Source of the DNA: Acidobacteriota bacterium
Lineage (GTDB): Bacteria > Acidobacteriota > Vicinamibacteria > Vicinamibacterales > UBA2999
NCBI GenBank assembly: GCA_016210845.1
Contig: JACQTK010000255.1
Span: 1 to 32,422, forward strand
Length of the DNA: 32,422 bases
Direction of reading: 5' to 3'
Made by a program: the position numbers and the translations under genes
Notes under the pieces: generated by a model
What the model saw: the letters and a program-made list of their open reading frames with translations, nothing else
Database searches by the model: none
Told to the model about the DNA's origin: nothing
Shown here: in pieces, positions 22,996 to 31,311 of the stretch
Layout of the letters: each line of letters opens with the position of its first letter
Position numbering within the stretch: position 1 is the first letter of the stretch

Positions 22996-23028
22996 AACTC
23001 TCTGAAGAAGCTGAACTTCGAGTGTAAC

Positions 23029-24126
23029 ATGGCTCCGCGACTCATGCCCACGCTGAAGAAAATCGGCGTCCTCACCGGAGGCGGCGACGCCCCAGGTCTG
23101 AATGCGGTCATTCGCGCCGTCGTCAAGGCGGCGCACAACACCGGTGTGGCCGTGCTCGGCCTCGAGGACAGCTTCGACGGATTGATCTACCCCGACAAGG
23201 CGCGGCCGCTCACGCCGCGCGACGTCACGGGCATCCTCCGCCGCGGCGGGACGATCCTCGGCACGGTCAACCGCGGCAATCCCTTCGCCGTGCCGATCAC
23301 CACGCCGGAGGGGACGTTCGACTACGCGGAACGCGTCGTGGAGATGTTCCGGGCGCACGGGCTGGATGCGCTGGTGTGCATCGGGGGGGACGGGACGCTC
23401 GCCATCTCCTACGAGTTCGCCCGCCGCGGCATCCCGCTCGTCGGCGTGCCGAAGACGATCGACAACGACATCGTCGGCACGACCAGCTGCTTCGGCTTCG
23501 ACACGGCGGTCAGCTTTGCCACCGACGCGATCGACCGGCTCCACACGACCGCCGAGGCGCACAGGCGCATCCTCGTCGTGGAGGTGATGGGACGGTACAC
23601 CGGATGGATCGCGCTCCACTCGGGTGTGGCGGGTGGAGCGGACGTCATCCTCATTCCCGAGATTCCGTACGACCTCGACAAGGTGAGCGAGTGCATTGCC
23701 GCCCGCGACCAGTGGGGCGCCCGGTTCAGCATCGTGGTGATCGCGGAGGGGGCCAAGCCGAAGGGCGGGCAGGCATCGCTCGTCGAGGGCGCGCGCGAGG
23801 GCCACGTCGAGCGGCTCGGGGGCGCGGGCATGACGTGCTCGAAGGAGCTGGAGAAGCGTACCGGCAAGGAAACGCGCCATGTCGTGCTCGGGCACCTGCA
23901 GCGCGGCGGTACGCCGACGGCATTCGATCGCACGCTCGCCACGCGGTTCGGCGGCAAGGCCGTGGAGCTGCTGCTCCAGGGGCACTTCGGCGCCATGGTG
24001 GCGAACCATCCGCCCGATCTCGTCGCTGTGCCGCTGCAGGACGTGGTGGGGAAGACGAAGCTCGTGCCGCTCGACTCGGACCTCGTGCGCACGGCACGCG
24101 CGCTGGGCGTGTCGTTCGGGGATTAG
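23029..24126 (+). CDS. pfkA: 6-phosphofructokinase, group III (mixed ATP/PPi-type)
   Basis: It phosphorylates fructose 6-phosphate in glycolysis. The 365-residue protein has LTGGGDAPGLNAVIRA (15-30), CIGGDGTLAISYEFARRG (117-134), GVPKTIDNDIVGTTSCFGFDTA (139-160) and VEVMGRYTGWIALHSG (184-199). At the two donor-discriminating positions it has Gly122 (GGDG, ATP-like) and Lys142 (PKTIDND, the residue found in PPi-dependent forms). That pairing is typical of the group III enzymes, in which Gly usually means ATP. No effector-site conclusion is possible. ATG 23029 and ATG 23044 are both possible starts; neither has a strong ribosome site. It is divergent from tRNA-Ala and its stop overlaps the frr stop by four bases. 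Confidence 0.93.
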   Translation: MAPRLMPTLKKIGVLTGGGDAPGLNAVIRAVVKAAHNTGVAVLGLEDSFDGLIYPDKARPLTPRDVTGILRRGGTILGTVNRGNPFAVPITTPEGTFDYAERVVEMFRAHGLDALVCIGGDGTLAISYEFARRGIPLVGVPKTIDNDIVGTTSCFGFDTAVSFATDAIDRLHTTAEAHRRILVVEVMGRYTGWIALHSGVAGGADVILIPEIPYDLDKVSECIAARDQWGARFSIVVIAEGAKPKGGQASLVEGAREGHVERLGGAGMTCSKELEKRTGKETRHVVLGHLQRGGTPTAFDRTLATRFGGKAVELLLQGHFGAMVANHPPDLVAVPLQDVVGKTKLVPLDSDLVRTARALGVSFGD

Positions 24127-24692
24127 CGTTCGAGCAATTCCTGATCTTTCTTCCTCTGCAGCTCGTCGACCAGCTTCACGTGCTCGTCGGTCATCTTCTG
24201 CACGTGGTCGAGGCCCTTCCGCTCGTCGTCTTCGGAGATCTTGTGCTCCTTCAGGAGCTTCTTGAGCCGATCGTTGGCGTCGCGGCGGACCTGGCGCACC
24301 GCGTTGCGGCCGTCCTCGGCCTGCTTGTGCACGTGCCGTGACAGCTCCTTGCGGCGCTCGTCGGTCAGGGCGGGAATGGGGATGCGCACCACCTTGCCGT
24401 CGTTCATGGGGTTCAGGCCCAGGTCGGAGGCGCGGATCGCCTTCTCGATGGCGGCCATGAGCGAGGGATCGAACGGCTGCGCGACGATGAGCGCGGGCTC
24501 GGGCACCGACAGCGTGGCCACCTGGTTGACGGGCATCTTGGATCCGTAGGCGTCCACCTGCACGCCGTCGAGCAGGCTGACGGTCGCGCGGCCCGTGCGG
24601 ACGCCCGCCATGTCGCGCCGGACGCGGTCGATGGCGCCGTCCATGCGCGTCTTCACCTCGGCGAACATCCCTTTCAAGTCGCTGAAATCCAT
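24123..24692 (-). CDS. frr: Ribosome recycling factor
   Basis: RRF splits post-termination ribosomes together with EF-G. The 189-residue product has the usual length and landmarks: RRDMAGVRTGRATVSLLDGV, IEKAIRASDLGLNPMNDG, VRIPIPALTDERRKELSRHV and VRRDANDRLKKLLKEHKISEDDERKGLDHVQKMTDEH. ATG 24692 fits the family N-terminus; the frame continues to 24704. It follows pyrH in the classic order tsf-pyrH-frr. The 77-bp gap between pyrH and frr is mostly a double-hairpin repeat, an unusual place for one inside a translation operon. Confidence 0.97.
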   Translation of the reverse strand: MDFSDLKGMFAEVKTRMDGAIDRVRRDMAGVRTGRATVSLLDGVQVDAYGSKMPVNQVATLSVPEPALIVAQPFDPSLMAAIEKAIRASDLGLNPMNDGKVVRIPIPALTDERRKELSRHVHKQAEDGRNAVRQVRRDANDRLKKLLKEHKISEDDERKGLDHVQKMTDEHVKLVDELQRKKDQELLER

Positions 24693-24704
24693 CACGTCAC
24701 CCAC

Positions 24705-24766
24705 GCGCAGGCTAAAGCCTGCGCTCTACATCAATCTCCTGTAGCGCGCGGGATTCAGCCCGCGCG
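24705..24766. repeat. Double-hairpin palindromic repeat between pyrH and frr
   Basis: GCGCAGGC-TAAA-GCCTGCGC (24705-24724) and CGCGCGGG-ATTCAG-CCCGCGCG (24745-24766) are two 8-bp stems, joined by CTCTACA and TGTAG. The layout and loop cores (TAAA, TTCA) equal those at 6807-6875. It lies in the transcribed gap upstream of frr. Confidence 0.85.
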
Positions 24767-24769
24767 ACC

Positions 24770-25501
24770 TCAATTCGAGACCGTCGTGCCGATCGCCTCG
24801 CCCAGCACCACGCGCCGGACGTTGCCCGCCTGGCGCAGGTCGAAGACGACGATCGGCAGCCGGTTGTCCATGCACAGCGAGATGGCGGTCGCGTCCATGA
24901 CCTTGAGCTGTCGCTCGAGCACCTGCAGGTACGAGATGGTCGGGTACTTCGTCGCGGCCGGATCGATCATGGGGTCGGCGGTGTACACGCCGTCGACCTT
25001 CGTGCCCTTGAGGATGACGTCGGCCTTGATCTCCATGGCGCGGAGCGCCGCCGCGGTATCGGTCGTGAAGTACGGGTTGCCCGTGCCTGCGGCAAAGATG
25101 ACGACGCGGCCTTTCTCGAGGTGGCGGATCGCGCGCCGCCGGATGAAGGGCTCGGCCACCGCCCGCATCTCGATGGCGGTGACCACCCGCGTCAGCACGC
25201 CCTGCTGCTCGAGCGCGTCCTGGAGCGCCAGCGCGTTGATGACGGTGGCCAGCATCCCCATGTAGTCGGCGGTGGCGCGATCCATCCCGCGCGCGCTGGC
25301 CGCCAGCCCGCGGAAGATGTTGCCGCCGCCGATGACGATGGCCGTCTGCACGCCGAGGCCCTGGATCTCGCTGACGTCGCGCGCGATGCGCGCGGTGATC
25401 GCGGGATCGACCCCGAACTGCTCGTCCCCCATCAGGGCCTCGCCAGACAGCTTGAGCAGGACGCGCTGGTACACCGGGGTCTGAACGGCGAGATCGGACA
25501 T
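24770..25501 (-). CDS. pyrH: UMP kinase
   Basis: PyrH converts UMP to UDP with ATP, feeding pyrimidine and UDP-sugar synthesis, including the UDP-GlcNAc used by MurA. The 243-residue protein has [13 protein letters not shown] near the start, [11 protein letters not shown] (55-64), [37 protein letters not shown] (136-155), [14 protein letters not shown] and [20 protein letters not shown], all standard for the bacterial hexameric enzyme. Start ATG 25501 gives the short extension [12 protein letters not shown]. The longer frame runs into tsf and is not used. Confidence 0.97.
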   Translation of the reverse strand: MSDLAVQTPVYQRVLLKLSGEALMGDEQFGVDPAITARIARDVSEIQGLGVQTAIVIGGGNIFRGLAASARGMDRATADYMGMLATVINALALQDALEQQGVLTRVVTAIEMRAVAEPFIRRRAIRHLEKGRVVIFAAGTGNPYFTTDTAAALRAMEIKADVILKGTKVDGVYTADPMIDPAATKYPTISYLQVLERQLKVMDATAISLCMDNRLPIVVFDLRQAGNVRRVVLGEAIGTTVSN

Positions 25502-25539
25502 CGGACGCTGATTATATGGGTTCTGACCCTCGTGAGCCG

Positions 25540-26148
25540 CTATTCGTGAGCCTCGCCGAGCCGGTAGCGGGTGAACCGTCCGATCGAAATGTTCTCCCCC
25601 GTCTTCGCCGCCGTCTGGGCCACGAGCTGGCCCACCGTCACGGAAGCGTCGCGGATCGACGGCTGCTCGAGCAGGACGAACTGGGAGTAGAAGCTGCCGA
25701 GCTTTCCCTCGACGATCTTGTCGAGGACGTGCGCCGGCTTGCCCGATCCCTCCATCTGGGCGCGGTAGATCGCCTGTTCCTTCCCGATGGCCTCCTCCGG
25801 CACGTCCTCGCGGCGCACCCACTTCGGGTCGGCCGCGGCGACGTGCATGGCCACTTCCTTCACGAGGTTCTGGAAGTCCTCGGTGCGTGCGACGAAATCG
25901 GACTCGCAGTTGACCTCGACGAGGACGCCGATCTTGCCGCCCATGTGGATGTAGCTGCCGATCAGGCCCTGGGCGGTGACGCGGCCCGCCCGTTTGGCGG
26001 CCTGCGCGAGCCCGCGCTTGCGCAGCAGCGTCACCGCCTCCTCCATGACGCCGTTCGCGTCGGCGAGGGCCGCCTTGCACTCCATCATCCCCGCGCCCGT
26101 CTTGTCGCGCAGCTGCTTCACCTGATCGGCCGTGATTGCCGTTGCCAT
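25540..26148 (-). CDS. tsf: Elongation factor Ts (short form)
   Basis: EF-Ts exchanges GDP for GTP on EF-Tu. The 202-residue product begins [24 protein letters not shown] and includes [19 protein letters not shown], the core that inserts into EF-Tu. It ends after [18 protein letters not shown]. This is much shorter than the E. coli protein (about 283 residues) and close to the compact Thermus-type form, lacking the second core subdomain and coiled coil. AAGGGGAC precedes the ATG. It follows rpsB, separated by a hairpin with a T run that may lower read-through. Confidence 0.96.
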   Translation of the reverse strand: MATAITADQVKQLRDKTGAGMMECKAALADANGVMEEAVTLLRKRGLAQAAKRAGRVTAQGLIGSYIHMGGKIGVLVEVNCESDFVARTEDFQNLVKEVAMHVAAADPKWVRREDVPEEAIGKEQAIYRAQMEGSGKPAHVLDKIVEGKLGSFYSQFVLLEQPSIRDASVTVGQLVAQTAAKTGENISIGRFTRYRLGEAHE

Positions 26149-26180
26149 CGGGTCCCCTTGCTCTGCCTCGCACGTACATG

Positions 26181-26206
26181 AAAAGCGCCGGCCCCCGAGC
26201 CGGCGC
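26181..26206 (-). terminator. Intrinsic terminator-like hairpin between rpsB and tsf
   Basis: Read on the reverse strand, an 8-bp stem GCGCCGGC/GCCGGCGC with a six-base loop is followed directly by TTTT. It lies downstream of rpsB and upstream of tsf, so it would act as a partial terminator adjusting S2 to EF-Ts output. E. coli has an attenuator at the same place. Confidence 0.6.
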
Positions 26207-26219
26207 CACGACTCATTTC

Positions 26220-26246
26220 GGCGAGCCTGACAAGGCTCGCCCCACA
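26220..26246. repeat. Hairpin repeat unit between rpsB and tsf
   Basis: GGCGAGCCT-GACA-AGGCTCGCC (26220-26241) has a 9-bp stem and is followed by CCACA. This resembles the hairpin-plus-CTACA units elsewhere in the window. It touches the rpsB stop codon. Confidence 0.55.
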
Positions 26247-26247
26247 T

Positions 26248-27057
<810 letters not shown>

Positions 27058-27074
27058 CAACTCCCTCCCTTCGT

Positions 27075-27467
27075 CTATCGTTTGCTGAACTGGAACCGCT
27101 TGCGGGCGCCAGCCAGGCCGTACTTCTTCCGTTCCTTCCTGCGCGCGTCCGAGGTGAGCAGGCCGTCCTTCTTGAGCTGCTTGCGCAGCTCCGCGTTGTA
27201 CTCGACGAGCGCGCGGGCCACCGCCAGCCGGACCGCGCCGGCCTGTCCGTTCACGCCGCCACCCGCCACCGTGGCCAGGATGTCGAACTTGTCCCCGGTC
27301 TCGGTCAGCATCAGCGGCCGGCGCACCTGCGTGCGCAGCGAGTCGGTGGTGAAGAACTTCTCGAACTCTCGATGGTTGATCGTGATGGCGCCCTTGCCAA
27401 GGCGAAGGAACACGCGGGCAGTGGACGTCTTGCGGCGGCCGGTGCCGTAGTACTCGAGCTGTGTCAA
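27075..27467 (-). CDS. rpsI: 30S ribosomal protein S9
   Basis: The 130-residue protein is typical from end to end: [64 protein letters not shown]. The final SKR tail contacts P-site tRNA in the ribosome. The only suitable start is TTG 27467, three bases after the rplM stop; an in-frame stop (that of rplM) lies just upstream. GAGG about 11 bases upstream may serve as ribosome site, so translation is probably coupled to rplM. Confidence 0.96.
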   Translation of the reverse strand: MTQLEYYGTGRRKTSTARVFLRLGKGAITINHREFEKFFTTDSLRTQVRRPLMLTETGDKFDILATVAGGGVNGQAGAVRLAVARALVEYNAELRKQLKKDGLLTSDARRKERKKYGLAGARKRFQFSKR

Positions 27468-27470
27468 CGT

Positions 27471-27902
27471 TTACGCGACCTCGATCCGTCTGGGTTGCTG
27501 GGCGGCGTGCGGATGATCCGGGCCGGCGTAGACCTTGAGCTTCCGGTACATCGCGTCTCCCATCTTGGTTTTCGGCAGCATGCCGCGGACGGCCTCCTCG
27601 ACCAGGCGGATCGGCTGGCGCTTCCGCACCACGGACGCGCGCTCCTCACGGAGGCCGCCCTCGTAGCCGCTGTGCCGACGGTAGACTTTCTGGTCTTCCT
27701 TGCGGCCGGTCAGCCGGACCTGGGCCGCGTTGATGACCACCACGTGATCCCCCGTGTCGATGAAGGGGGTGTAGATGGCCTTATGCTTCCCTTGAAGGAG
27801 CCTGGCCGCCAGCGTCGCCACGCGGCCCAAGACGCGGCCGTTGGCATCGATGACGTGCCATCGGCTTTCCGTGTTCTTGGCGGGGGCAACGAACGTTCGC
27901 AT
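27471..27902 (-). CDS. rplM: 50S ribosomal protein L13
   Basis: This 143-residue L13 has [60 protein letters not shown] and the conserved [34 protein letters not shown]. It is the first gene of the reverse-strand operon rplM-rpsI-rpsB-tsf-pyrH-frr. The start is ATG 27902. A clear sigma-70-type promoter lies about 90-115 bp upstream, leaving an 80-base leader that could hold feedback control, though I see no defined structure in it. Confidence 0.97.
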   Translation of the reverse strand: MRTFVAPAKNTESRWHVIDANGRVLGRVATLAARLLQGKHKAIYTPFIDTGDHVVVINAAQVRLTGRKEDQKVYRRHSGYEGGLREERASVVRKRQPIRLVEEAVRGMLPKTKMGDAMYRKLKVYAGPDHPHAAQQPRRIEVA

Positions 27903-27990
27903 CGACGCGGTTCCTCACAGGCAATCGCGGCTACGGTCCGACCGGGTCGTCCCGATCTGTACAGAAAAATACCGACAACCGCAAACCCCA

Positions 27991-28019
27991 ATGATACGGA
28001 CGGTTGCCGGCAGTGTCAA
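27991..28019 (-). promoter_or_regulatory. Sigma-70-type promoter for rplM-rpsI-rpsB
   Basis: On the reverse strand a perfect TTGACA (28014-28019) is followed after exactly 17 bp by TATCAT (27991-27996), five of six matches to TATAAT. Transcription would begin near 27984 and run into rplM. The rest of the 228-bp space between rplM and pilM shows only weak candidates for a forward pilM promoter. Confidence 0.75.
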
Positions 28020-28130
28020 GCCGCGACAGGACATCAGGAGACGTGTTGCGACGGCGCAAACGACCGATAACAGAACACGACAGCTGTCTCAGGCTGAGCC
28101 ACCCCCTTACGGATGTGTCGGGAAACGTGA

Positions 28131-29192
28131 ATGTTTCGTAAGTCCAAGACGCTCGTCGGGCTCGACATCGGATCGAGCGCCGTCAAGGCGGTGGAGCTGA
28201 AGCCGTCGGGCAAAGCCTACCGCGTTGCGGCCTTCGGCAGCCAACCGGTCCCCCCTGACGCGATCGTCGACGGGGCGATCATCGACGCGGGCGCGGTCGC
28301 CGACGCCGTCCGGCGCGTCTTCGAGGGCAACACGGCCTTCAAGGCGAAAGAGGTGTGCGCGTCGCTCTCGGGCAACGCCGTCATCGTCAAGAAGATCACG
28401 CTGCCCGTGATGACCGAGTCGGAGCTCGGCGAATCGATCTATTGGGAGGCCGAGCAGTACATTCCGTTCGACATTCAGGACGTCAACCTCGACTACCAGA
28501 TTCTCGACCCGGGCACCGGTCCGGAATCGCGTGGCAGCATGGACGTGCTGCTCGTGGCGGCCAAGAAGGAAAAGATCGGCGACTACACCGGCGTGATCGC
28601 GCAGGCCGGCCGGACGCCCGTGATCGTGGACGTCGACGCGTTCGCGCTGCAGAACGCCTACGAGGTGAACTACGGCCTCGAGCCCGGCCGTGTCGTCGTC
28701 CTGCTCAACGCGGGGGCGAGCGCGGTGAACATCAACATCCTCCAGGGCGACCAGTCGGTCTTTACGCGCGACATCTCGATGGGCGGCAACGCCTACACCG
28801 AGGCCGTGCAGAAGGAGCTGGACCTGCCGTTCGAGGCCGCGGAGCAGGTGAAGAAGGGGATCCCCGTCGACGGGGCGAGCTTCGAAGAGGCCCAGCCGGT
28901 GCTGCGCGCGGTCACCGAGAACGTCCTGCTCGAGATCCAGAAGACGTTCGACTTCTTCAAGGCGACCGCGTCCTCCGATCAGATCGACCGCATCATGCTG
29001 AGCGGCGGCGCCTCGCGCGTGGACGGCTTCCGCGACATGCTCCAGGAGCGGTTTGGCACGGCGGTGGAGGACTTCGATCCGTTCCGCACGGTGGGGTGGG
29101 ACTCGAAGAAGCTCGGCGGCGACCCCGTGGACCTGGGCGCGACGGCCGCCGTGGCCGTGGGCCTCGCCCTGAGACGGATGGGCGACCGATGA
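28131..29192 (+). CDS. pilM: Type IV pilus assembly ATPase-fold protein PilM
   Basis: PilM is a cytoplasmic actin-like protein that binds the PilN N-terminus and anchors the pilus alignment complex. The 353-residue product has LVGLDIGSSAVKAVELK (phosphate 1 motif), SLSGNAVIVKKITLPVMTESEL, the characteristic EAEQYIPFDIQDVNLDYQIL, VVVLLNAGASAVNINI and IMLSGGASRVDGF. ATG 28131 fits the family N-terminus FRKSKTLVGLDIG. It overlaps pilN by four bases (ATGA). It starts the pilMNOPQ operon. Confidence 0.95.
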   Translation: MFRKSKTLVGLDIGSSAVKAVELKPSGKAYRVAAFGSQPVPPDAIVDGAIIDAGAVADAVRRVFEGNTAFKAKEVCASLSGNAVIVKKITLPVMTESELGESIYWEAEQYIPFDIQDVNLDYQILDPGTGPESRGSMDVLLVAAKKEKIGDYTGVIAQAGRTPVIVDVDAFALQNAYEVNYGLEPGRVVVLLNAGASAVNINILQGDQSVFTRDISMGGNAYTEAVQKELDLPFEAAEQVKKGIPVDGASFEEAQPVLRAVTENVLLEIQKTFDFFKATASSDQIDRIMLSGGASRVDGFRDMLQERFGTAVEDFDPFRTVGWDSKKLGGDPVDLGATAAVAVGLALRRMGDR

Positions 29193-29818
29193 TCCGCATC
29201 AACCTGCTCGGCGTCGAGCGGCAGCGCGCCAAGAAGGCGCTGGCCTTCGACATCGGCCAGCGCGTGACGCTGGCGTGCAGCCTGATTCTGGTGGCTGCCG
29301 CGCTCGGCATCGGCTGGTGGTATTGGTCGCTGACCCGGCAGTCGGAGCAGCTCGACGCCGAGATCGCTGCGGCGGAGCAGGAGGCGGCGCGGCTCCGTTC
29401 GGTGCTCCAGGAGGTCACGCAGTTCGAGCAGCAGCGCGAGCAGCTCCAGCAGCGCGTGGCGCTGATCGAGCAGCTCCGCAGCGGCCAGGGCGTCCCCGTG
29501 CAGCTGCTCGACCACGTGAGCCGCAGCCTCCCCGACATGATGTGGCTGACGGCGATGCAGCAGGACGGCACCCAGCTGACGATTTCCGGCCTGAGCACGA
29601 CGCTCATCGCGTTGGCCGACTTCGTGGCGAATCTGGGCACGAACCCGCTGCTGCGGCGGCCGATCGAGATCGTGAACAGCCAGGTCCAGGAGGGGGGAGC
29701 GGAGCTGATCCAGTTCACGGTGAGGGCCCAAGTCAACCCGCCCGCGCCGCCGGCGCCTGCCGCCGGCCGGGGCGCGCGGGGCGGCGCGGGACGGGGAGGC
29801 GGCGGAGCGGCGCGCTAA
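29189..29818 (+). CDS. pilN: Type IV pilus assembly protein PilN
   Basis: This is a 209-residue inner-membrane protein. MIRINLLGVERQRAKK is the conserved PilM-binding tail (consensus INLLP), followed by one membrane helix (about 27-44), a Gln/Glu-rich coiled coil (QLDAEIAAAEQEAARLRSVL onward) and a ferredoxin-like periplasmic domain with MMWLTAMQQDGTQLTISGLS. It ends in an unusual Pro-Ala then Gly-Arg-rich tail (GRGARGGAGRGGGG). A 168-bp gap with strong inverted repeats separates it from pilO, whereas the other pil genes overlap or (pilQ) follow after a gap. Confidence 0.93.
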   Translation: MIRINLLGVERQRAKKALAFDIGQRVTLACSLILVAAALGIGWWYWSLTRQSEQLDAEIAAAEQEAARLRSVLQEVTQFEQQREQLQQRVALIEQLRSGQGVPVQLLDHVSRSLPDMMWLTAMQQDGTQLTISGLSTTLIALADFVANLGTNPLLRRPIEIVNSQVQEGGAELIQFTVRAQVNPPAPPAPAAGRGARGGAGRGGGGAAR

Positions 29819-29871
29819 CCAGCCATCGGGCGGTGCCTCCCGCGCCCTCGGCTGGTTCGGCAGTGTTTTTT
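29817..29871 (+). terminator. Possible attenuator hairpin after pilN
   Basis: AACCAGCC (29817-29824, containing part of the pilN stop) pairs with GGCTGGTT (29850-29857), enclosing a GC-rich segment. Six T follow at 29866-29871. The T run is eight bases away from the stem, so termination would be weak at best. It may lower expression of pilO and later genes. Confidence 0.35.
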
Positions 29872-29881
29872 GGCGCGCTCC

Positions 29882-29963
29882 GCGCGCTTATTAGCCCGTT
29901 ATGCGGTTGGGGCAACGGGCATGAAATTCGCGGTGGGGGGCCGCACAACGGGCTAAAGCGCGC
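29882..29963. repeat. Long imperfect inverted repeat between pilN and pilO
   Basis: The left arm 29882-29906 and right arm 29941-29963 are near-perfect reverse complements. They share GCGCGC, a TTA-type step, AGCCCGTT and TGCGG, with two extra bases on the left and one mismatch. The 34-bp centre repeats AACGGGC. It ends 23 bp before the pilO ATG, for which I see no ribosome-binding site. It looks like an inserted palindromic element. Confidence 0.7.
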
Positions 29964-29986
29964 TGCGGCTCGCCCGATACGCAGAA

Positions 29987-30610
29987 ATGGCCATGAACCT
30001 CAGCCTCAGCAAGATGCCCTGGTACGGACAGGTGGCGGCGTTCGTCGTGCTGTCGCTGGCTGCGGCCGGCGTCTTCTGGTACTGGTACGCGAGCCCTGCG
30101 CAGGCCAGCCTCGCCGAGCGGCGCACCAAGCTGGCAGCCCTGCGCGCTGACATCGACCGCGGCCTGGCCACCGCGAGGCGGCTGCCCGAATTCCGCCAGG
30201 AGCTGGCCGACCTGCAGTCGCAGCTGGATCGGCTGCGCGCGGTGCTTCCCGAAGAGCGCGACGTGGCGGACCTGCTGCGCCGCGTCCAGGGCATGGCCAC
30301 GCAGTCGAACCTGACGATTCTCGGATTCACGCCGCAGGCCGTGGCCACGCGCCAGCTCCACGTGGAGTGGCCCATCGGGTTGCAGCTCGCGGGGACGTAC
30401 CACGACTTCGGCGCGTTCCTGGAGCGCGTGAGCAAGTTCCCCCGAATCATCAACGTGTCGGGCATCACCATCCGCGCGCGGGACGAGCAGACCGACGCGG
30501 CGACGGTGACCATCCAGTGCACGGCCACGACGTTCGTGCTGCTCGATCCGGCAGCCCAGCCGGCGGCACCGGCAACGGGACGCGGACGCGGAGCCGCGCC
30601 GAGGACGTGA
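29987..30610 (+). CDS. pilO: Type IV pilus inner-membrane protein PilO
   Basis: This 207-residue bitopic protein pairs with PilN. SKMPWYGQVAAFVVLSLAAAGVFWYWY is the cytoplasmic tail plus membrane helix. A coiled coil follows (LAERRTKLAALRADIDRGLATARRLPEFRQELADLQSQLDRLRAVLPEE), then the ferredoxin-like domain with the family motif PIGLQLAGTYHDFGAFLERVSKFPRIINV. ATG 29987 and ATG 29993 are both possible; neither has a clear ribosome site. The stop shares one base with the pilP ATG (TGATG). Confidence 0.94.
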   Translation: MAMNLSLSKMPWYGQVAAFVVLSLAAAGVFWYWYASPAQASLAERRTKLAALRADIDRGLATARRLPEFRQELADLQSQLDRLRAVLPEERDVADLLRRVQGMATQSNLTILGFTPQAVATRQLHVEWPIGLQLAGTYHDFGAFLERVSKFPRIINVSGITIRARDEQTDAATVTIQCTATTFVLLDPAAQPAAPATGRGRGAAPRT

Positions 30611-31158
30611 TGGCGATGCGGCTCGCCAGCAGCCTCGCGATCGCCTGCCTCCTGACGGCGCCTTCGGCGGCGCAGACCCCGCCCGCGCCCGTGGAGCAGG
30701 CGCCCTCGGCGCAACCCCCGACGGTGCAAGCGCCTCCCACTTCGGAAAGCCAGCCGCCTTCGCCGACGGCGTCGGCGGGCCAAGGGGAGACGCCTGCGGA
30801 GCCGCAGGGCTTCGTCTACAACCCCCAGGGCCGCCGCGATCCCTTCGTGAGCCTGCTGCGGCGCGGGACCGAGACGCAGCGCGGCGCCGTTGGCACCAGG
30901 CCCTCGGGTCTGGCGGGCCTCGGCGCGGCGGAGGTCACACTGCGTGGAACGATTCAGGGCCGCGAGGGCTTTGTCGCCATTCTGCTCGGGGCTGACCAGC
31001 GGACCTACATCGTCCGGCCCGGCGACAAGCTGCTCGACGGCACGATCCAGCGCATCACCCAGAACGATCTCGTGATCGTGCAGCAGGTGAACGATCCGCT
31101 CTCGCTCGAGACGCAGCGCGAGGTGAAGAAGGTGCTTCGAGAGCCCGAGGCCAATTAG
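30610..31158 (+). CDS. pilP: Type IV pilus assembly protein PilP
   Basis: PilP links the PilN/PilO pair to the secretin PilQ. The 182-residue product starts with a signal peptide (MRLASSLAIACLLTAPSAAQ) without a lipobox cysteine, unlike many lipoprotein PilPs. A Pro/Gln-rich, presumably unstructured stretch (about 22-65) follows, then FVYNPQGRRDPFVSLL, the conserved RRDPF motif. The C-terminal beta-domain has GTIQGREGFVAILLGADQRTYIVRPGDKLLDGTIQRI. It is translationally coupled to pilO by a one-base overlap. Confidence 0.92.
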   Translation: MAMRLASSLAIACLLTAPSAAQTPPAPVEQAPSAQPPTVQAPPTSESQPPSPTASAGQGETPAEPQGFVYNPQGRRDPFVSLLRRGTETQRGAVGTRPSGLAGLGAAEVTLRGTIQGREGFVAILLGADQRTYIVRPGDKLLDGTIQRITQNDLVIVQQVNDPLSLETQREVKKVLREPEAN

Positions 31159-31311
31159 GGGTGTGTTTCAACTGATGAACTACCACCTGCGACAGCCCGT
31201 CGACGCCGGATCTGCTGGCCGCGACAACCCGGGGTCCGCGCCGCGCGGTTTGTGCGCGGTGGGGTGGAGCGGCGCGGCCAGTCCCGATTTGGGAAGGACG
31301 TACCACTAGAC

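Noticed and set aside
29882-29963. Integron attC site between pilN and pilO
   Set aside because: The order of core-like triplets is GTT first and AAC second, opposite to an attC site, and no integrase of the integron type is in the window. Kept only as an inverted repeat.
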